The position numbers were made by a program, and so were the translations under genes. Shown piece after piece: positions 38,950 through 48,123 of a stretch of 54,390 bases of DNA (its first letter is position 1; each line of letters begins with the position of its first letter). The stretch spans positions 1 to 54,390 of the forward strand of contig NZ_DFUE01000028.1 in the NCBI RefSeq assembly GCF_002379585.1, in the 5' to 3' direction. The notes beneath the pieces are model-generated. The model saw only the letters and a program-made list of their open reading frames with translations. It was not told where the DNA came from and made no database searches. This stretch comes from Pseudomonas sp. UBA4194 (GTDB lineage: Bacteria > Pseudomonadota > Gammaproteobacteria > Pseudomonadales > Pseudomonadaceae).

Positions 38950-41217
38950 TCATCGTTCCTGAAGATCAAAGCGATCCAGGTTCATCACTTTGTGCCAGGC
39001 CGCCACGAAGTCTTCGACGAACTTCGGCTGCGCATCCGCACTGCCATACACCTCGGCAATTGCCCGCAACTGCGCATTGGAGCCGAACACCAAATCAACC
39101 CGCGTGGCAGTCCAGCGGGCAGCACCGGTCTTGCGGTCACGGCCTTCGAACTGCTCATTGGCCCCGGAAGTCGGCTTCCATTCGGTGTTCATGTCCAACA
39201 GGTTCACGAAGAAATCGTTGGTCAGGGCTTCAGGGCGTTCGGTGAATACCCCATGGGCCCCTCCGTCGGCATTGGTCTTGAGCACCCGCAGACCCGCCAG
39301 CAGAACACTCATCTGCGGCGCACTCAGAGTCAGTAACTGCGCCTTGTCCACCAACAGCTTTTCCGCCGCCACGGTGTACCGACGCTTGAGGTAGTTACGG
39401 AAGCCATCGGCCGCCGGTTCCAGGAAACTGAAGGACTCCACGTCGGTTTGTTCCTGCGAGGCATCCACCCGTCCTGGACTGAACGGCACCTTCACCGAAT
39501 GGCCAGCGTTCTGCGCGGCCTTCTCCACACCCGCAGCACCGGCCAGCACGATCAGGTCGGCCAGGGAGATCTTCTTGCCCGACGCCCCTGCGTTGAACGC
39601 GCTCTGGATGCCCTCCAGGGTCTTGAGCACCACCGCCAGTTTGTCGGGTTGATTGACCGGCCAATCCTTCTGCGGCGCCAGGCGAATGCGCGCGCCGTTG
39701 GCCCCACCCCGCTTGTCGGAACCCCGGAAGGTCGAAGCCGACGCCCAGGCGGTTGAAACCAGTTGCGAAACCGACAGCCCGGAAGCCAGCACCTTGGCTT
39801 TCAGATCAGCAACATCCTGCTCGTCCACCAGCGGATGGCTGACATCCGGCAGCGGGTCTTGCCACAACAGTTCCTCGCCTGGCATTTCCGGGCCCAGGTA
39901 GCGGCTCAACGGGCCCATGTCGCGGTGGGTCAGCTTGAACCAGGCGCGGGCGAAGGCGTCGGCCAACTGCTCGGGGTTGTCTCGAAAGCGCCGAGCGATC
40001 TGTTCATAGGCCGGGTCGAAACGCAGCGCCAGGTCGGAGGTCAGCATGGTCGGCGCATGACGCTTGCCAGGGTCATGGGCATCGGGAATGGTACCGGCTC
40101 CGCCGCCGTTCTTGGGCGTCCACTGGTGGGCGCCAGCCGGGCTCTTGGTCAGTTCCCAGTCGAACTTGAACATGTTCTCCAGGTATTCGTTGCTCCAGCG
40201 GGTCGGCGTCGAGGTCCAGGTCACTTCCAGGCCACTGGTGATGGCGTCGCCGCCCTTGCCGGTGCCAAAACGGTTGTGCCAACCGAAGCCTTGCGCCTCC
40301 AGCCCGGCGGCCTCAGGCTCGGCGCCCACGTTGTCGGCCGGGCCGGCACCGTGGGTCTTGCCGAAGGCATGCCCACCGGCGATCAACGCCACGGTTTCTT
40401 CATCGTTCATGGCCATGCGGCCGAAGGTCTCGCGAATGTCCTTGGCCGATTCCACGGGGTCGGGGTGGCCTTCCGGCCCTTCCGGGTTGACGTAGATCAG
40501 GCCCATCTGCACAGCCGCCAAAGGGTTTTCCAGGGTCCGCTCGGGGTTGTCGGTGCGGCTTTCCTCGGTGCCGTGCTTGTCCGCTTCCGCCGTGATCACA
40601 CCTTCGCCCGGCGGCTGGGCATCCTTGCCGTAGCGAGTATCCCCGCCCAGCCAGGTTTTCTCGTTGCCCCAGTACACGTCTTCGTCGGGTTCCCAGACGT
40701 CGGGCCGGCCACCGGAATAGCCGAAGGTCTTGAAGCCCATGGATTCCAGGGCGACGTTACCGGTGAGCACGATGAGGTCGGCCCAGGAGATCTTGCGCCC
40801 GTATTTCTGCTTCACCGGCCAGATCAACCGCCGCGCCTTGTCCAGGCTGACGTTATCGGGCCAACTGTTGAGCGGCGCGAAGCGTTGTTGCCCGGCACCC
40901 GCACCGCCGCGGCCGTCGCCGGTGCGGTAGGTCCCGGCGCTGTGCCAGGCCATGCGGATGAACAACGGCCCGTAGTGGCCGAAGTCAGCCGGCCACCAGT
41001 CCTGGGAGTCGGTCATCACGGCCAGCAGGTCTTTCTTGACCTCGTTGAGGTCCAGGCTCTTGAATTCCTTGGCGTAGTCGAAGCCGTCGCCCATGGGGTC
41101 GGACAGGGACGAATGCTGGTGCAGGATTTTCAGGTTCAGCTGGTCGGGCCACCAGTCGCGGTTGGTGGTCCCGCCGCCCGCCGCGTGATTGAAAGGACAT
41201 TTCGATTCATTGGACAT
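38950..41217 (-). CDS. katG: Bifunctional catalase-peroxidase
   Basis: The 755-residue heme enzyme has distal R88, W91 and H92 (RMAWHSAGTYR), the Tyr-Trp-Met adduct residues W91, Y242 (IYVNPEGP) and M268 (RMAMND), and the proximal histidine H283 (GGHAFGKTHG). It removes hydrogen peroxide and has broad peroxidase activity. The protein has two catalase-peroxidase halves, as usual. The start MSNESKCPF at 41217 is the common KatG beginning; AAGGGTG lies about ten bases upstream. An upstream ATG at 41277 has no ribosome site. No OxyR gene is near. Confidence 0.97.
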   Translation of the reverse strand: MSNESKCPFNHAAGGGTTNRDWWPDQLNLKILHQHSSLSDPMGDGFDYAKEFKSLDLNEVKKDLLAVMTDSQDWWPADFGHYGPLFIRMAWHSAGTYRTGDGRGGAGAGQQRFAPLNSWPDNVSLDKARRLIWPVKQKYGRKISWADLIVLTGNVALESMGFKTFGYSGGRPDVWEPDEDVYWGNEKTWLGGDTRYGKDAQPPGEGVITAEADKHGTEESRTDNPERTLENPLAAVQMGLIYVNPEGPEGHPDPVESAKDIRETFGRMAMNDEETVALIAGGHAFGKTHGAGPADNVGAEPEAAGLEAQGFGWHNRFGTGKGGDAITSGLEVTWTSTPTRWSNEYLENMFKFDWELTKSPAGAHQWTPKNGGGAGTIPDAHDPGKRHAPTMLTSDLALRFDPAYEQIARRFRDNPEQLADAFARAWFKLTHRDMGPLSRYLGPEMPGEELLWQDPLPDVSHPLVDEQDVADLKAKVLASGLSVSQLVSTAWASASTFRGSDKRGGANGARIRLAPQKDWPVNQPDKLAVVLKTLEGIQSAFNAGASGKKISLADLIVLAGAAGVEKAAQNAGHSVKVPFSPGRVDASQEQTDVESFSFLEPAADGFRNYLKRRYTVAAEKLLVDKAQLLTLSAPQMSVLLAGLRVLKTNADGGAHGVFTERPEALTNDFFVNLLDMNTEWKPTSGANEQFEGRDRKTGAARWTATRVDLVFGSNAQLRAIAEVYGSADAQPKFVEDFVAAWHKVMNLDRFDLQER

Positions 41218-41397
41218 GCGTAGTTCACCCTTGGTCGGTTTGTACGGCAAGTGGGCGTCGAGCCCATTCTTGTTCACTCATCATCTCGATATCGCTTCGT
41301 TGGAGGCACTCAGCGAACCGGCCCCCAAAAGCTTAGCCGCCACAGTCTAGACGGCCAATGTGTAAAACCTATGGCCGTCACCGGCAAAAGCTATGGC

Positions 41398-43209
41398 TCA
41401 ACGATAGCCCTCGGCCTGCAGGCTGAACAACTCGGCATACCGTCCCCCGGCAGCCATCAGCGTGGCGTGATCGCCCCGCTCCAGCACTCTACCCTGCTCC
41501 AGCACCACAATATGATCGGCGTTGCGCACGCTGGAAAAGCGGTGCGAGATGAGCAGCGTCATGCGGCCCTTGGCGTATTCGCGAAAATGCTCGAACACCG
41601 CCGCTTCGGCGCCGGCATCCAGCGCTGCCGTAGGTTCGTCGAGGATCAGGATATCGGCGTCGCGGCGCATGTAGGCGCGCGACAGCGCCAGCTTCTGCCA
41701 CTGCCCGCCGGACAGTTCCTGGCCGCCGGCAAACCAGCGTCCGAGCTGCGTGGCATAGCCCTGCTCCATACGCTCGATGAACGGCGCGGCCATGCCCTGA
41801 TCGGCTGCTTCGCGCCAGCGTTGCCCATCGTCGAAGGCGCGAATGTCACCCACACCCAGGTTCTCGCCGACACTGAACTGATAGCGGATGAAATCCTGGA
41901 AGATCACCCCGATACGCTGGCGCAGCGCGTCTTCCTGCCAGTCCTGCAGGTCACTGCCGTCCAGCAGGATGCGGCCCTCGTCAGGTCGGTAAAGGCGGGT
42001 CAGCAGCTTGATCAGGGTGGTCTTGCCCGAACCGTTCTCGCCCACCAGTGCCAGGCTGCGTCCAGGGGTCAGGTGCAGGTCGATGCCCTGAAGCGTTGCA
42101 GCAGCAGCGCCCGGATAGCGAAAGCCCAGGTTCTCGCAGCGCAGCCCGTCGCCAGGCTTGATCCCCTCGGTCAGCTCACCGGGACTGAGTTGCACTGGAT
42201 ACGCCAGGTAATCGTACAGGTCGGCCAGGTACAAGCCATCTTCATACAGCCCGCCGATGGCGGTCAGGCTGCTGCTCACCGCCGCCTGACCTTGCTTGAA
42301 CAACACCAGGTACATGGTCATCTGCCCCAGGGTGATGGCGCCGTTGATGGTGTCGATAACGATCCAGCCATAGGCCAGGTAAAACGCCGCGGTGCCCAGC
42401 AGGCCCAGTAGAAAGCCCCAACCGTCGCGACGCAAGGTGAGCTTGCGGTCTTCGGCATAGAGCTTGGCAAAGGTGTCGCGGTAGCGCTGCAGCAGCAACG
42501 GCGCGAAGCCAAACAGCTTGACCTCCTTGATGTAGCCCTCGTGCGAGAGCAGCGTCTCGATGTAGTTCTGTCGACGCGTTTCCGGCGCCCGGCGGCTGAA
42601 CAGGCGGAAGGCATTGCCGGAAAAATGCGCCTCGGCGAAGAACACCGGCAACGCGCCGATCACCAGAATCACCAGCGCCCAGGGCGAGAAGTGCACCAGC
42701 AGCACGCCGAAGCTGACCAGGGAAATCAGGTTCTGCACCAGGCCCAGGGATTTGCTCACCAATGCCAGCGGCCGGGTGGAAGCCTCGCGGCGTACGCGCA
42801 CCAGCTTGTCGTAGAACTCCGAGTCCTCGAATTGCATCAATGTCAGGGTCTGAGCTTTTTCCAGGATCAGGGTGTTGACCTTCTGCCCCAGCTGTACGCG
42901 CAGCAACGCCTGTTGCACCGACAGTGCCCGCTGCGCTGCGGCCAGCAATGCCAGCACCCCGGCTTCCATCAGCACATAGCGCAGCACCGGCCACAGCGGG
43001 GCGACGCCACTTTCACTGTGCACCCGCATGGCCGCTACCACCGCATCGACGATGCGCTGGCCCAGCCAGGCGGCCAACGCCGGCAGGATGCCTGCGGCCA
43101 GGGTCGCCAGTACCAATCCCAGCAACAGCCCCGGTGACGTTGACCAAACCAGCTGCACGGCGCGCCGGCCCTGACTGATGAAAACCTTGAAACGGCTGAG
43201 CGCACCCAT
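41398..43209 (-). CDS. ABC exporter, fused membrane and ATPase domains
   Basis: The roughly 600-residue protein has an N-terminal membrane domain of about six segments and a C-terminal ATPase. The ATPase has Walker A GENGSGKTT, signature LSGGQWQK and Walker B ILILDEPTAALD. This is the half-size type I exporter design. The coupling-helix region contains LLSHEGYIKEVKLFGF. The substrate is unknown. The start is uncertain: ATG 43209 (12 bases after AAGGA) or 43221 (directly after it), while longer frames lack support. Confidence 0.85.
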   Translation of the reverse strand: MGALSRFKVFISQGRRAVQLVWSTSPGLLLGLVLATLAAGILPALAAWLGQRIVDAVVAAMRVHSESGVAPLWPVLRYVLMEAGVLALLAAAQRALSVQQALLRVQLGQKVNTLILEKAQTLTLMQFEDSEFYDKLVRVRREASTRPLALVSKSLGLVQNLISLVSFGVLLVHFSPWALVILVIGALPVFFAEAHFSGNAFRLFSRRAPETRRQNYIETLLSHEGYIKEVKLFGFAPLLLQRYRDTFAKLYAEDRKLTLRRDGWGFLLGLLGTAAFYLAYGWIVIDTINGAITLGQMTMYLVLFKQGQAAVSSSLTAIGGLYEDGLYLADLYDYLAYPVQLSPGELTEGIKPGDGLRCENLGFRYPGAAAATLQGIDLHLTPGRSLALVGENGSGKTTLIKLLTRLYRPDEGRILLDGSDLQDWQEDALRQRIGVIFQDFIRYQFSVGENLGVGDIRAFDDGQRWREAADQGMAAPFIERMEQGYATQLGRWFAGGQELSGGQWQKLALSRAYMRRDADILILDEPTAALDAGAEAAVFEHFREYAKGRMTLLISHRFSSVRNADHIVVLEQGRVLERGDHATLMAAGGRYAELFSLQAEGYR

Positions 43210-43327
43210 CGACAAAAGCATTCCTTGAACAAGAAAAATGGCCGCAGCCATGACACAATTCCGCATCGGACCCAAAGTCGACAGCCGCGGTTCGGACTTA
43301 TTCCAGACACCCATGGTCATTTAACGG

Positions 43328-44401
43328 ATGAATGCATTCAAATCTATCGCCCTACCCGTCTGGTTGCGCCGCTTCTTGCGCCCTCTGCTCGACCCCTACC
43401 GCCGCTATCGCCACGCGCGCCTGATCCACGCCGCACGCATCGTCGCGGCGCTGCTGGTATCGATCATGCTTACTACCGGCCTGAACCTGCCCCATGGCGA
43501 GTGGGCCTCGGTCACCCTGCTGATCGTCATCGGCGGCCTGCAGCACCACGGTAACATCGGCAAGAAATCCGTGGAGCGTGCCTACGGGACGTTGATTGGC
43601 GCCGCCCTGGGCCTGGCGGTGGTGGCCCAGGAAAACTACTTCGAAGTGCCGGTGGCAACCTACCTGCTGATGTCGGTGGCCTGCGGCTTCTTTGCCTACC
43701 ACGCCATCGGCAAGGGCGGCTACACCGCCCTGCTCTCGGCCATTACCCTGTTCATCGTTGCCGGGCATGGCGACAACCCGATCACCGATGGCCTGTGGCG
43801 CACCGTCGACATCCTCATCGGCATCGTCCTGGCGCTGGCCTTTTCCTTCGCCCTGCCGCTGTACGCGGTGTACTCCTGGCGTTACAACCTGGCCACCGGC
43901 CTGCGCAACTGCGCCACCATTCATGCCCGCATCATCAGCGGCCAACCGGTGACCGCCGACGAGCACCTGAAGCTGATGTCCAAACTCAACGCCAACATGG
44001 TGCAACTGCGCTCACTGATGCCTTCGGTGTCCAAGGAAGTGAAGATTTCCATGACCGAGCTCGATGCCATTCAGGGGCATTACCGGATGTGCCTCAGCAC
44101 CCTGGAAATTCTCGCCAACCTGCGCCCCAGCGGCACCGATCAGAACGCCATGGCCCAATTGCAGGCCTGCCTGAGCGGTGAGCATCGGCAGATCCGCCGG
44201 CAACTGGTGGGCATGGCCCGGGCCCTGCGCGATGGCGCCACCGACCGCCTGGAGCGCAAGCCCCAGACGCCCGATGAAGAGGTCCATGGGGTGATTCCCG
44301 GAGAGCTGGTGGGGTATCGGTTGTTGACCCTGCAACTGGTGAACAATCTGGATGGGTTGCAGGGATTGCTGGCGAAGACGGCTGGGCGGTGGAAGATTTG
44401 A
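43328..44401 (+). CDS. FUSC family membrane protein
   Basis: The 357-residue protein has about six membrane segments in its first half, with ASVTLLIVIGGLQHHGNI and KKSVERAYGTLIGAALGL, the FUSC (fusaric acid resistance-like, YccS/AaeB) pattern. The second half is soluble and helical (ITADEHL-like through LERKPQTPDEE). Full-length relatives have two such modules; this has one. It may be an efflux component or a homolog of shortened type. It is divergent from the ABC exporter. Confidence 0.8.
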   Translation: MNAFKSIALPVWLRRFLRPLLDPYRRYRHARLIHAARIVAALLVSIMLTTGLNLPHGEWASVTLLIVIGGLQHHGNIGKKSVERAYGTLIGAALGLAVVAQENYFEVPVATYLLMSVACGFFAYHAIGKGGYTALLSAITLFIVAGHGDNPITDGLWRTVDILIGIVLALAFSFALPLYAVYSWRYNLATGLRNCATIHARIISGQPVTADEHLKLMSKLNANMVQLRSLMPSVSKEVKISMTELDAIQGHYRMCLSTLEILANLRPSGTDQNAMAQLQACLSGEHRQIRRQLVGMARALRDGATDRLERKPQTPDEEVHGVIPGELVGYRLLTLQLVNNLDGLQGLLAKTAGRWKI

Positions 44402-44415
44402 TCTTGGATTTGTGG

Positions 44416-44440
44416 TGGATGGTCCCCTCACCCCAGCACC
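44416..44440. repeat. Repeat family 3, truncated copy 3
   Basis: Only the beginning of the element is present (TGGTGGATGGTCCCCTCACC then CCAG), directly after the FUSC gene. The hairpin half is lost. Confidence 0.75.
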
Positions 44441-44535
44441 AAAACCTCACAACCTCACAAATTGAACTCCCCCTCCCACCCCACCTCGATATGACAATGC
44501 CCCCAAGGCCACCACCCCCCGTCCCCGAGGTCCAG

Positions 44536-44841
44536 ATGAACATCGACAAGCTCAACAGCCACATCAAGAACGGCGAGATCCAGGAACTCAACCTGATGTC
44601 CATGGAAGGCGGCTCCTACGTCCTGCACGCCCTGGTCGACGGCGCCTCGGTGCCGGTGGCCGACAGCCATGGCGCGACCCTGCACGTGGCCTCGGTAGAG
44701 GAAGCGCGCAAGGTACTCTCAGGCGTCAGCGACGTGCGCCTGTACCTGGTGCAAGGCAGCGCCCATGACGAGATGATCGGCCACGCCGAAGACGGCACCG
44801 TTGCCCCACGGGAAGAGATCCCCCTGCGCTCGAGCCTCTAG
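44536..44841 (+). CDS. DUF6482-like small protein
   Basis: The 101-residue soluble acidic protein begins MNIDKLNSHIKNGEIQELN, then SMEGGSYVLHALVDG, EEARKVLSGVSDVRLYLVQG and a polar end. The sequence resembles DUF6482, a small family in Pseudomonas with unknown role. GAGG five bases before the ATG at 44536 sets the start; upstream frame runs over the repeat remnant. It converges with the amidohydrolase gene, leaving four bases between stops. Confidence 0.7.
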   Translation: MNIDKLNSHIKNGEIQELNLMSMEGGSYVLHALVDGASVPVADSHGATLHVASVEEARKVLSGVSDVRLYLVQGSAHDEMIGHAEDGTVAPREEIPLRSSL

Positions 44842-44845
44842 TTGC

Positions 44846-45676
44846 TCAGAACCCGAACAGCGCCTGGGCCCCCTGACACAGGATGGTCTGGCGCTGCGCT
44901 TGCCCCGGCACCATCTCCTTGAACAGTGCAAACTGGCCCGCGTAATCCACTTCGGCTTCATGCTGGGTGTGGGGCCAGTCACTGCCCCACACCAGGCGCT
45001 CGCAACCGAAGTGCTCGATCAGCATCGGCATCGCAGCGCGGGCAAAGCTCAGGTTCTCCGCATGGGTACCGCCCAGCCGATACACGCCGGACGTCTTTAC
45101 CCAGACATTCCCTGAATCGCCCAGCCGGAGCATCTCCTGAAACGTGGAGTGCTGCGCGCCGAAGCTGGCCCGGGGTCGACCGAAGTGGTCGATCACCACC
45201 TTGCAGCCATACACCGCCAGCTTGCTCACCAGGCACGGGATGTCTTCGATAGGCCGGTGCAGTTCGACATGCCAGCCCAATTCGGCTACCTGTTCCAGCA
45301 GCGGTCGCCACGCAGGACTGGTCAGGTCAGGCAAAGCTTGGCCCATCAGGTTCAGGCGAATGCCGACCACGCCCAGGCCGGCCATACGCTGCAACTGCGC
45401 GGCACTGATCGTGGGGTCCACCACGGCTACACCGCGCAAACGCTGAGGGGCGGTTTGCAGCGCATGCAACAGGTGGCGGTTGTCGGTACCGAGGAAACTC
45501 GGTTGCACCAGCACGCCATGGCTCAGGCCACAGCGATCCAGATGCACCAGCCACTGCGCCAGGGTGGCGTCGTAGTCAGGGCTGTAGCGACGCTCGGCGA
45601 CCATCGCCAGGGATCGATCGAAAACGTGAGCGTGGGCGTCGACGCCGAGCATCGGCGCACGGGGTGTTGCGGACAT
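44846..45676 (-). CDS. Amidohydrolase-2 family hydrolase
   Basis: The 276-residue TIM-barrel hydrolase has metal or catalytic residues in DAHAHVF, ELHRPI, VIDHFGRP and VWGSDWPH. This pattern is shared by 2-pyrone-4,6-dicarboxylate lactonase (LigI) and related lactone hydrolases. It probably opens a lactone or amide of an aromatic breakdown product. The start at 45676 (GAAGA eight bases upstream) is preferred over 45691, which has no ribosome site. It follows a transporter gene and a GntR regulator on the same strand and is probably co-transcribed. Confidence 0.85.
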   Translation of the reverse strand: MSATPRAPMLGVDAHAHVFDRSLAMVAERRYSPDYDATLAQWLVHLDRCGLSHGVLVQPSFLGTDNRHLLHALQTAPQRLRGVAVVDPTISAAQLQRMAGLGVVGIRLNLMGQALPDLTSPAWRPLLEQVAELGWHVELHRPIEDIPCLVSKLAVYGCKVVIDHFGRPRASFGAQHSTFQEMLRLGDSGNVWVKTSGVYRLGGTHAENLSFARAAMPMLIEHFGCERLVWGSDWPHTQHEAEVDYAGQFALFKEMVPGQAQRQTILCQGAQALFGF

Positions 45677-45724
45677 GGCACAGATCTTCATTGCAGGGGC
45701 GCACGCAGCGCCCGGGTAAAGGAA

Positions 45725-47011
45725 TCAGGCTCGCGAAGCGCCGGCGGGCGTGGCGGCCTGTGTGGCAGGTTGGTCGCTGTCGAGATTGCGACCGCGGGTT
45801 TCCGGCAATGCCAGGGCAGCGATTACCGCAACGCCATAGGCAATACCGGCATCGATGCCGATGGCCGAACCCAGCGACATGGATTCGCTCATGTGGCCGA
45901 CCATGAACGGGAACACCGCGGACAGCACACGACCGAAGTTGTAGCAGAAGCCCACGCCCGCACCGCGAACGTCGGCCGGGTACAGCTCGTTGAAGAACGA
46001 GCCCAGGCTGGCTGGAATACCCGCGGCGAAGAACCCCAGGGGAAAGCCCAGGAACAGCATCTGGCTGTTGGTCAGCGGCAGGAACAGGTAAGCCTGGACT
46101 GTCAGGGTGCAGCACAACGCGAACAGGATGATGTTCTTGCGCCGGCCCAGGCGGTCAACCAGGAACCCGCTGGCCACGCAGCCGCAGAAGAATGCAACGA
46201 TGATCACCGCCAGATAGCCCCCCGAACTGAGCACCGACAGCTGACGTTCGGTCTTGAGGAAGGTGGGCAACCAGGTCATCACCGCGTGATAACCCCCATG
46301 GGCGCCGAGGCCCAGCAACCCGCCGAGCAGCGTCACGCGCAGCAACTGCGGACGGAAGATTCCGGCCATCGAAGCGGCGAAGCTCTTGGGCGGGGTCTTG
46401 GCTTTCTGCTGACGCTGAAACGCGTCGGGTTCTTCGACATGGCGGCGCACCCAGACGATCAACAGTGCCGGCAGCAAGCCCACCAGAAACATCACCCGCC
46501 ACGCAATATCCTCAGGTACGAAGGTGTAGATCAAGGTAAACACGCCCACGGCGGCACCCCAACCCACTGCCCAGGCGCTCTGCACCGTGCCCATGACCTT
46601 GCCGCGGTATTTGGCTTGGATGGTTTCGGCCATCAGCACCGCGCCTGCTGCCCACTCACCACCGATGCCGAAGCCTTGCAGCGCCTTGACCACCAGCAAT
46701 TGTTCGTAGCCGGTAACGAATGCCGACAGGAAGGTGAAGAACGAGAACCACAGGATCATCCATTGCAGCGTGCGCACCCGCCCGTAGCGGTCGGACAGGG
46801 TACCGCCGAGCCAGCCACCGAGGGCCGATGTCACCAGGGTCACACCACTGATGGCGCCAGCTTCACCCTTGGTCAGGGCAAACGCCGCGATCAAAGCCGG
46901 AATGGCCAGGCCGAACATCTGCACTTCCAGCGCGTCCAGGGCCCAGCCGCCGAAACAGGCCCAGAAAGTTTTGCGCTCGCGCGCGGTGACGTCTCGATAC
47001 CACTTGAACAT
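45725..47011 (-). CDS. MFS transporter, metabolite:H+ symporter type
   Basis: The 428-residue protein begins MFKWYRDVTARERKTFWACFGGWALD and has about 12 membrane segments, GGTLSDRYGRVRTL, QGFGIGGEWAAGAVL and FLVDRLGRRKN. These place it among carboxylate/aromatic acid MFS symporters (like JEN-type or AAHS). It should import the substrate of the downstream amidohydrolase pathway. AAGGA lies nine bases before the ATG at 47011. The gap to the GntR gene upstream is 83 bases. Confidence 0.87.
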   Translation of the reverse strand: MFKWYRDVTARERKTFWACFGGWALDALEVQMFGLAIPALIAAFALTKGEAGAISGVTLVTSALGGWLGGTLSDRYGRVRTLQWMILWFSFFTFLSAFVTGYEQLLVVKALQGFGIGGEWAAGAVLMAETIQAKYRGKVMGTVQSAWAVGWGAAVGVFTLIYTFVPEDIAWRVMFLVGLLPALLIVWVRRHVEEPDAFQRQQKAKTPPKSFAASMAGIFRPQLLRVTLLGGLLGLGAHGGYHAVMTWLPTFLKTERQLSVLSSGGYLAVIIVAFFCGCVASGFLVDRLGRRKNIILFALCCTLTVQAYLFLPLTNSQMLFLGFPLGFFAAGIPASLGSFFNELYPADVRGAGVGFCYNFGRVLSAVFPFMVGHMSESMSLGSAIGIDAGIAYGVAVIAALALPETRGRNLDSDQPATQAATPAGASRA

Positions 47012-47094
47012 GAGGGGGTTGTCCTTATTGGTTGTGTTGTTTTTCAAGGTCGCGGATGCGGGCCTGGCGGCGGCAGATAGAGCCGCTGGCCCGT

Positions 47095-47832
47095 CTAGCG
47101 AATCTCCACGCTGTAGCGAAAGTGGCTGGCACGGCCGCGGGAGCGGCGCCATTCCAGGGGTTGGCCGGCGTAGTCCCGGGCCAGACGCTCGATGACCACC
47201 ACGGGGCTGCCTTCGGCGATGCGCAGTAACCGGCCGTGAACGTCGCTCACCGGTTCGGCGGTGAGGGTTTCGTCGGCCGAGGCCACCACTTGCCCGCACA
47301 ATTGCTCATAGATGGGGTACAGCAGAGGGCCCTGTTCGTTGAGGTCGATATCCAGGATCGCCTCGAAGGGTTCGCGCGGCAGCCAGATTTCTTCAACCAG
47401 TACCGGCTCGCTTTCCAGCAGACGCAGGCGCAGCAAACGAATCACGTCCGCCTCAGGCCTGAGCCGCAAGGACTCGCTGACGGCGGAAGGCGCACTCATC
47501 GGCTCCACCACCAGCACCCGGCTCTCGGGCACCTGGCGCTCACCCGAAAGGCTCTGGAAGCGGAAAAAGCGAAACAGTGATGAATCGAACTGCGGGCGGC
47601 GGATGAAGGTGCCGCGACCTTGCTGGCGCTCCAGAATGTGCTCGCTCACCAGCATGTCGATCGCTTTGCGCACGGTGCCTACCGACAAGCCATATTCGCT
47701 GGCCAAGGTGGCCTCGGTAGGGATGGCTTCACCGGCACGCCAGCGATTGGCGGCAATTTGCTGGGCGAGCTGGTCGCGCAGACGTTGATACAAGGGCAGA
47801 CGAACATCGCTGAGGAGGCTGTTCATGGTCAT
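47095..47832 (-). CDS. GntR/HutC-family transcription regulator
   Basis: The 245-residue protein has an N-terminal winged helix-turn-helix (LPLYQRLRDQLAQQI, then EATLASEYGLSVGTVRKAID) and a C-terminal UTRA domain (VLVEEIWLPREPFEAI, then DVHGRLLRIAEGSPVVVIER). HutC-type regulators bind a small ligand in the UTRA domain. It probably represses itself and the MFS and amidohydrolase genes downstream. Two in-frame ATGs (47832, 47826) are possible. A palindrome at 47856-47867 lies just upstream. Confidence 0.92.
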   Translation of the reverse strand: MTMNSLLSDVRLPLYQRLRDQLAQQIAANRWRAGEAIPTEATLASEYGLSVGTVRKAIDMLVSEHILERQQGRGTFIRRPQFDSSLFRFFRFQSLSGERQVPESRVLVVEPMSAPSAVSESLRLRPEADVIRLLRLRLLESEPVLVEEIWLPREPFEAILDIDLNEQGPLLYPIYEQLCGQVVASADETLTAEPVSDVHGRLLRIAEGSPVVVIERLARDYAGQPLEWRRSRGRASHFRYSVEIR

Positions 47833-47855
47833 GGCTCGATGTTGTAGTTATGTAG

Positions 47856-47867
47856 TCATATATATGA
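47856..47867. promoter_or_regulatory. Palindrome upstream of the GntR/HutC gene
   Basis: TCATATATATGA is a perfect 12-base palindrome 24 bases before the start. It is a plausible autoregulatory operator, by analogy with other HutC-type regulators. Confidence 0.5.
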
Positions 47868-47908
47868 ATCTCTGCAAAGTATTGTTACGTTTCCCGCCGC
47901 CGTCAACC

Positions 47909-48014
47909 GTAGCAGCGGCGTAAGCCGCGTCCGCTTCCCCTCCCTTTACTGGAAAATCTGTATTTCACTGCGGATTAATGGGGGGAAACTGGACGCGGCT
48001 TACGCCGCTGCTAC
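47909..48014. repeat. REP pair, family 1
   Basis: The copy 47909-47932 and an inverted copy 47991-48014 (head to head, 58-base spacer) are exact matches to the 10589 element. They lie between divergent GntR and MFS genes, an unusual position for REP, which normally sits at 3' ends. Confidence 0.85.
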
Positions 48015-48123
48015 GGGATGCGCAATAATTCACCCTTCGGGGGGTTGGTGAAGGTGTATTCCGCAAACACATCCTGCAACATCTGCCTAGAATGGCTGAC
48101 TACAAAAACTCTGGATAACAAGC

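Noticed and set aside
39763..41223. A long plus-strand frame opposite katG.
   Set aside because: KatG is complete with all active-site residues on the minus strand; the other frame has no motif or start signal.
45149..47080. A 643-codon plus-strand frame across the amidohydrolase and MFS genes.
   Set aside because: Both minus-strand genes have full family motifs, and the plus frame is rich in His, Gln and Arg, which is typical of antisense reading of high-GC coding DNA.
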